From Ilyomonas limi (GTDB taxonomy: Bacteria > Bacteroidota > Bacteroidia > Chitinophagales > Chitinophagaceae), in contig NZ_SZQL01000009.1 in NCBI RefSeq assembly GCF_005233845.1, positions 96,282 to 160,281 of the forward strand: 64,000 bases of DNA, in the 5' to 3' direction. The stretch's first letter is position 1. Every line of letters starts with the position of its first letter. Shown here in pieces: positions 1-8,690 of the stretch. Made by a program: the position numbers and the translations under genes. The notes under the pieces are model-generated. The model made no database searches. It was not told the origin of the DNA and saw only the letters and a program-made list of their open reading frames with translations.

Positions 1-1954
1 CGCATCCCAATCTTACAGTAATGAGCTGACAGATGAAGCTTTGCTGGCGTTTATGGCGGAGAGCGGAGGTGATGGTGCCCTGCAGCAGTTGGATGTGCCG
101 CCTGCTGCCGAGGACGTGCTGGTACAGCGCATCAAGGGAGATAACAGTCATTTGCTGCTGATGGCTTTTTATTCAAAGGAAAACTATTCAAAGAAGTTCA
201 TAACCATTGAAAACGGCTTTCCTATTGTACTCAGAGATGATGGAAAAGACGTGGATAAAACAGCCGGTGATGGCTTGTACACTGCCAGAATACCTGCCGA
301 TGTACAGGCATTCAGAAAACAGGCTGTCAGCCTGGCAAAGCAGATGCGGGCAAGTGGCTATAAGCCCGTCCGCTATGTACGCCGGCAAATGATCATGGAC
401 CCTGATGCAGCAGAAGATTTTCAAACTGCACAGTTCGATGCTAATGAACCTGTCTCCATCTCCGGACTTACCAATGCGCTTGGCGCTGACTTTGCCTCCG
501 AATCAACTCCCTCATCCGGCGAAACGTCTCGTACTGCTGTAACAGCCCTTGCTACTACACCAACTACGCTGGATTCGATTAAACAAAACAGTGTCTTTAT
601 CACCAACCTGGCTGTTGTGGAAGACCCTACACGTACCTGGAACTATTGTGATCAAACAGGCAATGTAAATGGTCCATGGACATTTGGCACTTTAATGCGT
701 CAACTGGCATCCAAAGATCCGCTCCAGATTGCTACGGATGCGCAAGTGTCCGACTTTGTGAGGAATTGGCTGAACAGTTGGACTGTTACTCAAGTGATCA
801 ATGGAGATAGCTCATTTGCTCGCACACTCATTAACAATCAGATAATAAATCCCTGGATTACTAAGAGTAAAAATGCAGGTGCGACCGGCGGACAGTTGGA
901 CATGAGGTTTGCTCCTTTTAAACTGATTGCTATTGTAAACAGATTTGATTTGAGAGACGGACAAAAAAATGGGGTTCCCGGAAGCCCGCTCGGCGAAGCC
1001 CGGTTTGTATTTTCTTTGATAAAAAATGACTGTACAAAGTCATTACCAATGACCATTATTTTTGAATATGGCGTTAATAAACCAAATACCTGTGAAGACA
1101 AAAAGGCCTGGGCACAACAATGGGTAGATCTAAAAAACCTTACGCTTGGCAGTAGCGAATATAATCAGGCGCTTCAGAATATTACAGATCAGTATAGCTT
1201 GTGCGGAACGAATACTTCCAAACCCAACCAAAGCTCGCTTAATCAGTTGCGTACCAACGAAGTAACCTTATCGCCCGCACCCAAACAGTGGGAATTCAGA
1301 GAGTTTATTATAAATAGCACTACAGGTAATCTTGTACAATCTACTGTAGCGCAAACGCCGGCAGATAAATACAATTTAAAAATTGTTAATCCCGACGTAC
1401 AGCGTATGGCCAATTACGTAAATCAAAACAGAAAGGATATTAAAGCAGGAAAGCATATTGTGCCTTTAACGTGGAAAGGGTTCCCGTTCTTAGGGGCAAA
1501 CTCTCATATAATCGGACCGCCAACAGGCAATCCGCCCAACGTATTCCATTATGATGGAACCGACTCAACCAATAAAGCTACCTTTATTGTGGATAATGAT
1601 GCGAGAGCAAATTTTTCGCTGGAAACCTGTGGCGGTTGCCATGCAGGCGAAACGCAAACCGGATTTACGCATGTTGATACCGCTTTCTTTGGCAAGGAAG
1701 CAGGACTTTCCGGTTTCTTAACTGGTACGGCAGGAACCGGGGGTGCTATTGATTTTGATGGAAATTCAACAAATAGTAAAATGACCATCAAAGATGCTGC
1801 ATTAAGACCTTCGGAAACCAGCCCGAAGCTAAGAACGTTTAATGACATTAAAAGGCGCGCAAGTAGTTTGAAAAGTTTTGTAAGTACCACTTGCGGTACA
1901 GTTTTAAGCATCAGTTCGCAGTTAATGTTTGAACCTACCAATATGGTACATTGA
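1..1954 (+). CDS. CxxCH haem-motif protein, copy 1 (5' partial)
   Basis: The reading frame is open to the window edge and its first complete codons (A-S-Q-S-Y-S) match residue 32 onward of the full-length paralog at 3764-5833, so the true start lies upstream; the first in-frame start-like codon, TTG at 41, is not the start. I do not recognise a named family. Visible features are an N-terminal segment with a D-GDG-YTA motif, a central block containing NRFDLRDG and GEARFVF, and near the C-terminus a CGGCH motif (Cys codon at 1628) of the type that binds c-type haem. A mono-haem or metal-binding extracytoplasmic protein is a reasonable inference. The 5' part is identical in DNA to the second copy, while the rest has diverged. 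It is followed by an FG-GAP/T9SS gene. Confidence 0.8.
   Translation, partial: ASQSYSNELTDEALLAFMAESGGDGALQQLDVPPAAEDVLVQRIKGDNSHLLLMAFYSKENYSKKFITIENGFPIVLRDDGKDVDKTAGDGLYTARIPADVQAFRKQAVSLAKQMRASGYKPVRYVRRQMIMDPDAAEDFQTAQFDANEPVSISGLTNALGADFASESTPSSGETSRTAVTALATTPTTLDSIKQNSVFITNLAVVEDPTRTWNYCDQTGNVNGPWTFGTLMRQLASKDPLQIATDAQVSDFVRNWLNSWTVTQVINGDSSFARTLINNQIINPWITKSKNAGATGGQLDMRFAPFKLIAIVNRFDLRDGQKNGVPGSPLGEARFVFSLIKNDCTKSLPMTIIFEYGVNKPNTCEDKKAWAQQWVDLKNLTLGSSEYNQALQNITDQYSLCGTNTSKPNQSSLNQLRTNEVTLSPAPKQWEFREFIINSTTGNLVQSTVAQTPADKYNLKIVNPDVQRMANYVNQNRKDIKAGKHIVPLTWKGFPFLGANSHIIGPPTGNPPNVFHYDGTDSTNKATFIVDNDARANFSLETCGGCHAGETQTGFTHVDTAFFGKEAGLSGFLTGTAGTGGAIDFDGNSTNSKMTIKDAALRPSETSPKLRTFNDIKRRASSLKSFVSTTCGTVLSISSQLMFEPTNMVH
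2..426 (+). repeat. Identical 5' block, copy 1 of 2
   Basis: Base-by-base comparison shows positions 2-426 identical to 3857-4281. Up to 513 there are only three mismatches (427, 472, 505), after which the genes diverge strongly. The repeat may extend left of the window. It lies wholly inside coding sequence of the CxxCH-motif paralogs. Confidence 0.95.
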
Positions 1955-2027
1955 TAAAGGATGGTGCAGAACTGAGAATTAAAGTATTGAAATAGCGCAT
2001 TTGTTTAAAAATTTTAAATTTCATTGT

Positions 2028-3266
2028 ATGAAATTATACCAGATGTATCAAGGGAATAATTACCAGGTTGCTAAAATATGTACACCTGTTCTGATGCTGG
2101 CGATGGCTGCTTTTAGTAATCCGGTTACAGCTCAACAGAAAAAAACTTTTTTTGTGAATGAGCAAGCTAATCCCTTGAAAAGTTATGCTGTTCCCTCAAA
2201 CCGCGAAAGTCATCCTTTTTTTATAGATATCGACGGCGATGGTGATCTCGACTGCTTTAGCGGAGAATATACGAACAGTCAGGTTTCAAAAATTTATTAC
2301 TATCGTAATGATGGCACCAACAGAAAACCTGTTTTCAAACCAGTTAGCGGGCAGTTCAATCCCCTCTCTAAAGTGGAGGCCAACACACTTTCTATTCCAT
2401 ATTTTGTAGATATTGATGGCGATGGCGATTACGACTGTTTTATAGGAGAAGGCACTACAGGTGCTGTTATGTATTACAAAAATACAGGCAGCGCAACCCA
2501 CCCGAATTTCCAAAAACAGTCGGCGGCATTTAACCCGCTGAGTATGGTAAAATTTTCAACTTCAGATGTCGCTAATCCTGCTTTTGCAGATATTGACGCT
2601 GATGGAGATTATGATTGCCTTATAGCAGATGAAGCGGGTTATCTTAATTATTTTAAAAATACTGGAACTGTTGATAAGCCTGTGTTTGAGCATATGGAAG
2701 ACCGTGATAATCCGTTCGAATCTTTATCCTCCCAAGGCGGCATTTACAATGTTTCTTTTGAAGATTGGAACAAGGACGGGCTGATTGATTTATTCATTAA
2801 TACTGCTTATTATAGGAATATTGGGACCAAAGTAAGACCTCAATTCAGTTCTGGCAGCGATGATAAACCTGTTTTCCAGGATGTATCGGCTTATAAATAT
2901 ACATACAACCCGCTCCGTTGGGTAGACTTAAATGATGATGGTGTGAAAGAAGTAGTTCAGGGCAGCGCAAAAGGTGGATTTGTTTATCAAACCTTTACTG
3001 CAAATAAGGGTAAAGTTGCCCATATTGCTTCCAACGTTGCAGTTCACGTGTCTCCCAACCCAAGTAGCAACGAGTTTACGTTAAGTATTTCGCCGGCCGC
3101 CCCGTCAATAATCAGGGTAATAGATGTTCAGGGTAAATTATTGTCCACTCAAATAACAGGTAGCAGTACTGTAAAATTTGGTACAGAACTAAAGCCAGGC
3201 GTTTATATTTTACAGATAATGCAAAACAATGAAGTAATATACAATCAAAAAATTATAAAAGAATAA
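2028..3266 (+). CDS. Secreted FG-GAP/VCBS repeat protein with T9SS sorting domain
   Basis: I chose ATG 2028 rather than the TTG at 2001 because it gives a signal peptide (hydrophobic stretch PVLMLAMAAFSNPVTAQ). The mature part carries Asp-rich FG-GAP/VCBS-like motifs: DIDGDGDLD, DIDGDGDYD, DIDADGDYD, DWNKDGLID and DLNDDGVKE. These usually form calcium-binding blades of a beta-propeller. The last roughly 75 residues (VSPNPSSNEF ... LKPGVYILQI) are a typical type A C-terminal sorting domain for the type IX secretion system, so the protein should be delivered to the cell surface. It sits between two paralogous CxxCH proteins, which suggests a shared surface role, but substrate and function are unknown. 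A strong hairpin terminator lies directly after the stop. Confidence 0.85.
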   Translation: MKLYQMYQGNNYQVAKICTPVLMLAMAAFSNPVTAQQKKTFFVNEQANPLKSYAVPSNRESHPFFIDIDGDGDLDCFSGEYTNSQVSKIYYYRNDGTNRKPVFKPVSGQFNPLSKVEANTLSIPYFVDIDGDGDYDCFIGEGTTGAVMYYKNTGSATHPNFQKQSAAFNPLSMVKFSTSDVANPAFADIDADGDYDCLIADEAGYLNYFKNTGTVDKPVFEHMEDRDNPFESLSSQGGIYNVSFEDWNKDGLIDLFINTAYYRNIGTKVRPQFSSGSDDKPVFQDVSAYKYTYNPLRWVDLNDDGVKEVVQGSAKGGFVYQTFTANKGKVAHIASNVAVHVSPNPSSNEFTLSISPAAPSIIRVIDVQGKLLSTQITGSSTVKFGTELKPGVYILQIMQNNEVIYNQKIIKE

Positions 3267-3272
3267 ATACAA

Positions 3273-3305
3273 ATTTTCCCGGCTGCGCTGCGCAGCCGGG
3301 AAAAT
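3273..3305 (+). terminator. Hairpin terminator after FG-GAP/T9SS gene
   Basis: A 15-bp perfect stem (arms 3273-3287 and 3291-3305) with loop CTG and a GC-rich core lies seven bases after the stop codon. The flanking A/T runs make it usable in both directions. Confidence 0.8.
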
Positions 3306-3763
3306 GGGATAAAAGTAGGTCCTGAGACTTGCTTCCTTTTCTGTAATGCTTCTTCTCTTACTTTTAATGCGTTCATTAAAGAATCATTGTATCGGCTGCA
3401 TTCTAAGGCCAGCCAACCTAAAGGGATAATCTGCTATTGCAGAAAAGAGTTCGTCTCCTCTCCGGCGGGCTCACAAAAGAGCTTCGCAATAGAAGAATAC
3501 TTACAAACTACACTATAGTTTTCATTGTTATTCTCTTTTGAAATCAGTGTCTTTTTACCTACTTATTATTCAGTAATTTTTTAAATCATCAATGCCGGCT
3601 GCTGCTGACATTTTCATCATGTGCGGTACAACATTGCCAAATAAAGGTGCCTACAAAAGATTAAAAAATTATAAAATATTTTATTTTTGTAATAAGCTAT
3701 CTTTCAACCTTGCTGTAATCCCACATTGATTTGTTTTATTTATTTACAATTTGACTATACACC
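3306..3763. other. Intergenic region with candidate promoter
   Basis: I see no convincing gene in this 458-base stretch. Its right part is AT-rich and holds a candidate promoter for the following gene. The left part has no recognisable element. Confidence 0.5.
3682..3689 (+). promoter_or_regulatory. Candidate -7 box for CxxCH copy 2
   Basis: TATTTTTG fits the Bacteroidota -7 consensus TAnnTTTG and lies about 75 bases before ATG 3764. No TTTG -33 element is visible at the usual spacing, so the call is tentative. Confidence 0.35.
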
Positions 3764-5833
3764 ATGAGAACACTAAAAAGACCATTAGTAGTAGTCTCCA
3801 CCCTGATTACAGTGATTTTACTTTTATCGTGGAGATATTTTGATGATTATGATACTGCATCCCAATCTTACAGTAATGAGCTGACAGATGAAGCTTTGCT
3901 GGCGTTTATGGCGGAGAGCGGAGGTGATGGTGCCCTGCAGCAGTTGGATGTGCCGCCTGCTGCCGAGGACGTGCTGGTACAGCGCATCAAGGGAGATAAC
4001 AGTCATTTGCTGCTGATGGCTTTTTATTCAAAGGAAAACTATTCAAAGAAGTTCATAACCATTGAAAACGGCTTTCCTATTGTACTCAGAGATGATGGAA
4101 AAGACGTGGATAAAACAGCCGGTGATGGCTTGTACACTGCCAGAATACCTGCCGATGTACAGGCATTCAGAAAACAGGCTGTCAGCCTGGCAAAGCAGAT
4201 GCGGGCAAGTGGCTATAAGCCCGTCCGCTATGTACGCCGGCAAATGATCATGGACCCTGATGCAGCAGAAGATTTTCAAACCGCACAGTTCGATGCTAAT
4301 GAACCTGTCTCCATCTCCGGACTTACTAATGCGCTTGGCGCTGACTTTGCCTCCGAATCCACTCCCTCCTCTGTTTCAGGCACTTTTAATTCTCCAAATG
4401 CCCGCGCTTCCTCCGGAGTAACTGCGCTCGCCACCAAGCCAACACTTCTTGACTCCATTAAGCAAAATAGTATTTTAATTACCAACCTGGCTGTTGTGGA
4501 AGATCCCACCCGTACCTGGAACTACTGTACCCAAAAAGGAAATGTAAACGGCCCCTGGACATTTGGAACCCTGATGCGACAGGCAGCATCTAAAGGACCT
4601 GGTCAAATTGCCTCAAATGCACGGGTGTCGAACTTTGTAAAGAACTGGCTGAACAGTTGGACTGTTACCCAGGTGGTCAATGGAGATACAATAGCCGCCC
4701 GCACACTCATTAATAGCCAGATACTAAATCCGTGGGTTACTAAAAGTAAAAATGCAGGTGCAATTAACGGGCAACTGGATATGAGATTTGCCCCTTTTAA
4801 GCTGATTGCTATTGTAAACAGATTTGATTTGAGAGACGGAAGGAGGTTTGGACTTAAGGAAAAGCCGTGTGGTGAAGCGAGATTTATATTTACATTGATA
4901 AAAGACGATTGCTCAAGTGCATTGCCAATGACTGTCATTTTTGAATACGGTGTTAATATGCCAAATACCTGTGAGGCGCAGCACAATTGGGCACAGCAAT
5001 GGGTAAATCTGAAGAACTTTGCACTTGGCAGCAATCAGTACAACCAGGCGCTTCAGAATATTACAGACCAGTTTACTTTATGCGGCACCAATACTTCCAA
5101 ACCTAACCAAAGCTCACTTGACCAGCTACGTACCAACGAAGTAACCTTATCATCTACTCCCAAGCATTGGGAATTCAGAGAGTTTATTATAGACAGTGCA
5201 AGCGGTAATCTTAAAGAAATTACAGTAGCGCAGAACCCGGCAGATAAGTACAATGCGAAGGTAGCCAATGCCGATGTGCAGCGCATGGTAGCTTATGTAA
5301 ATAACCATGCAAAAGGCATTAAAGCACAAAGAAATATAGTACCTTTAAAATTTCAGGGCGCTCCGTTTTTAGGTGGCGGAACCGAAATAATAGGACCACC
5401 AACAGGTAATCCGCCGAATGTCTTTCATTGGGATGGCACAGGCTCAGGTAATAGCTCTACTTTTATAATAGATAACGACGCGAGATTCAATTTTTCGCTG
5501 GCTACCTGTGGTGGTTGCCACGGGGGTGAAACACAAACTCATTTTACGCATGTTGATACTGCTTTCTTTGGCAAGGAGGCAAAACTTTCGGGCTTCTTAA
5601 CAGGCACGGCAGGAAGTGGGGGTGCTATTGATTTTGATAATGATCCAACCAATAATCTTATGACCGTGAAAGACCCGGCATTAAGGCCTTCATCCACCAA
5701 TCCTGCCATGAGAACCTTCAACGATCTTAATGCGCGGGCAAAAAACCTTAAAAGTTTTGTAAGCACCACCTGCGGTTCTGTTTTAAGCATTAGTTCGGAA
5801 CTATTGTTTCAACCTATAAATATGGTAGATTAA
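3764..5833 (+). CDS. CxxCH haem-motif protein, copy 2 (full length)
   Basis: This is the complete 689-residue paralog of the partial gene at the window start. Residues 7-23 form one hydrophobic segment (VVVSTLITVILLLSW), so it is a signal anchor or uncleaved signal peptide and the rest should be extracytoplasmic. The NRFDLRDG and GEARFIF blocks lie in the middle, and C582-GGC-H586 is a c-type haem attachment motif near the C-terminus. No named family is recognised. The first part after the anchor is identical in DNA to copy 1 over 425 bp; beyond residue about 175 the two proteins differ at many positions, although length and motifs are kept. It is preceded by its own candidate promoter, so it need not be co-transcribed with copy 1. 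Confidence 0.85.
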   Translation: MRTLKRPLVVVSTLITVILLLSWRYFDDYDTASQSYSNELTDEALLAFMAESGGDGALQQLDVPPAAEDVLVQRIKGDNSHLLLMAFYSKENYSKKFITIENGFPIVLRDDGKDVDKTAGDGLYTARIPADVQAFRKQAVSLAKQMRASGYKPVRYVRRQMIMDPDAAEDFQTAQFDANEPVSISGLTNALGADFASESTPSSVSGTFNSPNARASSGVTALATKPTLLDSIKQNSILITNLAVVEDPTRTWNYCTQKGNVNGPWTFGTLMRQAASKGPGQIASNARVSNFVKNWLNSWTVTQVVNGDTIAARTLINSQILNPWVTKSKNAGAINGQLDMRFAPFKLIAIVNRFDLRDGRRFGLKEKPCGEARFIFTLIKDDCSSALPMTVIFEYGVNMPNTCEAQHNWAQQWVNLKNFALGSNQYNQALQNITDQFTLCGTNTSKPNQSSLDQLRTNEVTLSSTPKHWEFREFIIDSASGNLKEITVAQNPADKYNAKVANADVQRMVAYVNNHAKGIKAQRNIVPLKFQGAPFLGGGTEIIGPPTGNPPNVFHWDGTGSGNSSTFIIDNDARFNFSLATCGGCHGGETQTHFTHVDTAFFGKEAKLSGFLTGTAGSGGAIDFDNDPTNNLMTVKDPALRPSSTNPAMRTFNDLNARAKNLKSFVSTTCGSVLSISSELLFQPINMVD
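3857..4281 (+). repeat. Identical 5' block, copy 2 of 2
   Basis: This is the second copy of the block at 2-426, offset by exactly 3855 bases and identical over 425 bp. It covers codons 32 to about 172 of the downstream paralog. Confidence 0.95.
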
Positions 5834-5890
5834 TAAAATAAGTACAGCACTTAACCTGAGCATTTTTTATAGATAATACAAAGTAATTAT

Positions 5891-5985
5891 CAGAGCCGCA
5901 AAAGCTCAAAGAGTATAAAGCAGCATATATAACATAGTAAAAAACATGTTGTATAATTTATACTCTTTGAGCTTTTACGGCTCTG
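5891..5985 (+). terminator. Long inverted repeat, probable terminator
   Basis: Arms 5891-5919 and 5957-5985 pair over 29 bp with one mismatch, around a 37-base loop, followed by GGTTTTTC. The position just downstream of the CxxCH gene fits a terminator. The arm length and large loop are unusual, so a remnant of a mobile or repeated element is the alternative. Confidence 0.55.
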
Positions 5986-6052
5986 GTTTTTCTAAAGCTT
6001 TAAACTGCTTTTTAGTTTTTGTTATCCTTACTATTTTTAAGTAAGTACCTGT

Positions 6053-6091
6053 AAATTCCATTTCATCTCAGGGAGAAATGGAATTTTATTT
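6053..6091 (+). terminator. Hairpin with T-rich tail
   Basis: Arms AAATTCCATTTC (6053-6064) and GAAATGGAATTT (6075-6086) form a perfect 12-bp stem with a 10-base loop, followed by a T-rich run. It could be a secondary terminator after the long inverted repeat. Confidence 0.5.
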
Positions 6092-6556
6092 TTGAATAAA
6101 TAGCGCCAGCTGCTCATACGTTTCAAATGCTTTTGATTAGGTATATATGCCGCTTTTGTACCTTTTTGCTTCCTCGCTATTGTTTTTTACTCTTATTGTC
6201 CTTATTGGACCAACTATTACCAAACTAACCATTGTTCGCTAAATGAGCGCGAATTATGATTTTTATGTAGCTGTAGGCTCTTCTTTCCTATATGCAGTTT
6301 ACAAAAAATTACCCCCTTCTGTTCATTATTAATCCAGTTTGATCTTTTTAAGCCAACAAATCAGGCAGGGCACAATATTTGTTTCTTGCCGCGCCAACCA
6401 ATAAAAAGTCAACAGTAATGCAACAGTGGGAATATTGTTCTACATACAACCAAAATCATCCGGAATTTTTAGCCTGTTTTGTGACTGCTGATAATCGTTT
6501 TTAAGCTTTGTGAACCCACATTTATAAACTTAATTCAATTACAATCTAAAACAAAA

Positions 6557-8572
6557 ATGCAATCAGACATGAAGAGGAGTTATACTTTTTTATTTTTTCC
6601 AACTGTAAAATCCGGAACAACTGATACGATCGCCAATGTTAATTTGTTGCACAGCAACAGTAATAATCGCATTTATAATACTGCAACCGATCTTAGGATT
6701 GCGCTTTTGCCATTACGCGTATTTATTTTACTAATGCTCTTTACCGTAACTTTTATTGAATTAAAAGCGCAGGTTACAAACACAACCGTCTTTCCTTTGA
6801 ATGAATATTTAACTACGGAAAACGGCAGTCCATATCCTGTTCTTGTTCAGTCAAAACTTGATGAAATTGATACATCAATGTTTGTAAACGTAATGGATTA
6901 TGGTGCTAAAGGCGATGGTGAAACCTGGGACGATGAGGCTATAGAAAGGGCATTCAATAATGCGCGTTATGGTGTAATATTTCCTGCCAATAAAACTTTT
7001 CTTGTACACAAGCTTACAACCATAACAATACCAAACAGAGATCTTACGGTGTATGCTTACGGTGCTACGATTAAAATGGATGCTTTTAGCAGATACAGTT
7101 TTTTGTCGCTTGAATATGAGCAGGGTAGCTATAATAATACGGTTATCTGGCTAGGTGGAAAATTGTGGGGCAATAAAAGAAATCAATCCTGGCCTGGCTC
7201 GCCTTCGGGAAATAATACCTGGGCAGAGGATCATGGCAGGTTCCTGGGTATCAGCTATGCAAAGTTTGCACTCGTTAAAGATGTTTCAGTTGTTGGTGTG
7301 GTAATGGACGGGATAGGACTGGAGTCTTGTAAATTGGGCGTTATAGCAGATTGTCAAGCCTGGGGCGGAGCACCGTTTACATACGCAAAAGATCAGGACC
7401 AAGGAACCTATTTTAAATGTACCCGTACAGGAAGTCAGGCCTTTTACTGTATGAACTTAGTCTGCAATGGCGGGTCAATTGGCGTGCATTATTCTACTTC
7501 TACTGTTGAGGATAATAGTCTGGCTGTAATTACCAATTGTCAGTTTAATAATCAGGCGCAGGATGCACTGCATTTTGAAGACTGCAGGAAAGTATTTATG
7601 TACAATAGTACGGTACAAAGAGACATTACCGGCGATTATGTGGCAGACATACACATTTCAAACCGTACGCAGATTGCCTCCATTAAAAGCTGCCAGTTTA
7701 CAAACGCAAGAGTTGACTTTAATAATGCCAGCGATTTAATGATAGGAGTAGTAGATAGTTGCAAGTTTATATCGGAATTTAAAAACAATGATAACGGTTC
7801 TTTAGCTACTTGTTTGGCAGGTGCAACCCACTGTATTAATAGCTCCTTTTCAGGCAGAACTGATATAGAGCAAGCCTGGGCAGATAACGTAAAGAATTGC
7901 GATTTTAGCAACTTTGCTGATCTTGCTTTACGTGGACCACATGTTGCGAATAACTCTAGCTTTAAAAATGGTCCAAATCCAATGTCGCTTGCTAAGGATG
8001 GAGTCGTTGTTAATTGTACGTTTGACAACGTAGGCAATTCGGACTATAGAAAACCAGAGGATGATGACTGGAAAAAGCCGTTTTTAAGCGTGATTAATAT
8101 TTATAGTGATGACAATGAATATTTAGGACGTATTACCTGTGGCGGAGCGGATAACGAGGACAAAGCCAGCATTGATGGAAATAAGACAGTTGCCAGCAGT
8201 GCCTTTTCCAGACCGCAATATTCCGGAACGTTAATTAATAAGGACACATTAAAGGGCGATAAAATGTCTTTTATTACTTCAGGCGGGGCAGCCTTAAGCA
8301 TTAAAGATAATATAACCAATCAGCGCATTAGCTTATATCCAAATCCGACCACAGATGTGCTGCATGTAGCATTGAACGATAAACTTAGCGGTAAAGCAGT
8401 ATTAAATATTTATGATCAGCAAGGACGCCTGATACAGACCAAAACAGTGTATAAAAATACATCTGTACTGGTAGAAACACTTGATGTACATACGCTCACA
8501 GCAGGTGCTTATGTGTTGCAAATCCTCAATGAACAACACCCGGCTTCACTCCGCTTTATTGTAGCAAGATAA
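6557..8572 (+). CDS. Secreted beta-helix (pectate-lyase-like) T9SS protein
   Basis: This 671-residue protein has an unusual N-terminal extension of about 45 residues before the hydrophobic export segment (FILLMLFTVTFIELKAQ). The start is ATG 6557 or ATG 6569; no closer usable start exists. The mature region begins with VMDYGAKGDGETWDDEAI, the classic entry motif of the pectate-lyase/exopolygalacturonase right-handed beta-helix superfamily, followed by many short beta-helix-like turns. Catalytic residues cannot be assigned by eye, so the sugar substrate is unknown. The C-terminus (LYPNPTTDVLHV ... LTAGAYVLQI) is a T9SS type A sorting domain. It is probably a surface-attached or released polysaccharide lyase or hydrolase. 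Confidence 0.85.
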   Translation: MQSDMKRSYTFLFFPTVKSGTTDTIANVNLLHSNSNNRIYNTATDLRIALLPLRVFILLMLFTVTFIELKAQVTNTTVFPLNEYLTTENGSPYPVLVQSKLDEIDTSMFVNVMDYGAKGDGETWDDEAIERAFNNARYGVIFPANKTFLVHKLTTITIPNRDLTVYAYGATIKMDAFSRYSFLSLEYEQGSYNNTVIWLGGKLWGNKRNQSWPGSPSGNNTWAEDHGRFLGISYAKFALVKDVSVVGVVMDGIGLESCKLGVIADCQAWGGAPFTYAKDQDQGTYFKCTRTGSQAFYCMNLVCNGGSIGVHYSTSTVEDNSLAVITNCQFNNQAQDALHFEDCRKVFMYNSTVQRDITGDYVADIHISNRTQIASIKSCQFTNARVDFNNASDLMIGVVDSCKFISEFKNNDNGSLATCLAGATHCINSSFSGRTDIEQAWADNVKNCDFSNFADLALRGPHVANNSSFKNGPNPMSLAKDGVVVNCTFDNVGNSDYRKPEDDDWKKPFLSVINIYSDDNEYLGRITCGGADNEDKASIDGNKTVASSAFSRPQYSGTLINKDTLKGDKMSFITSGGAALSIKDNITNQRISLYPNPTTDVLHVALNDKLSGKAVLNIYDQQGRLIQTKTVYKNTSVLVETLDVHTLTAGAYVLQILNEQHPASLRFIVAR

Positions 8573-8605
8573 AACTGCAGCATTAGCCTGAATTGATGCA
8601 CACAG

Positions 8606-8659
8606 AACATAAAAAATAAGGGCTGTTCCAAAAGAAGAACAGCCCTTATTTTTTATGTT
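8606..8659. terminator. Bidirectional terminator between convergent genes
   Basis: A perfect 23-bp stem (8606-8628 with 8637-8659) and 8-base loop has A/T runs on both sides. It separates the plus-strand beta-helix gene from the minus-strand GMC oxidoreductase and can serve both. Confidence 0.9.
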
Positions 8660-8690
8660 TTGCTCAAGACTTGCCGAAGCATGTAACCTA

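Larger units (their letters stand above)
5834..6556. other. Intergenic region with two hairpins
   Basis: No gene is supported in this 723-base stretch. It contains a long inverted repeat at 5891-5985 and a smaller terminator-like hairpin at 6053-6086, both annotated separately. The region just before 6557 is AT-rich and could hold the promoter of the beta-helix gene. Confidence 0.5.
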
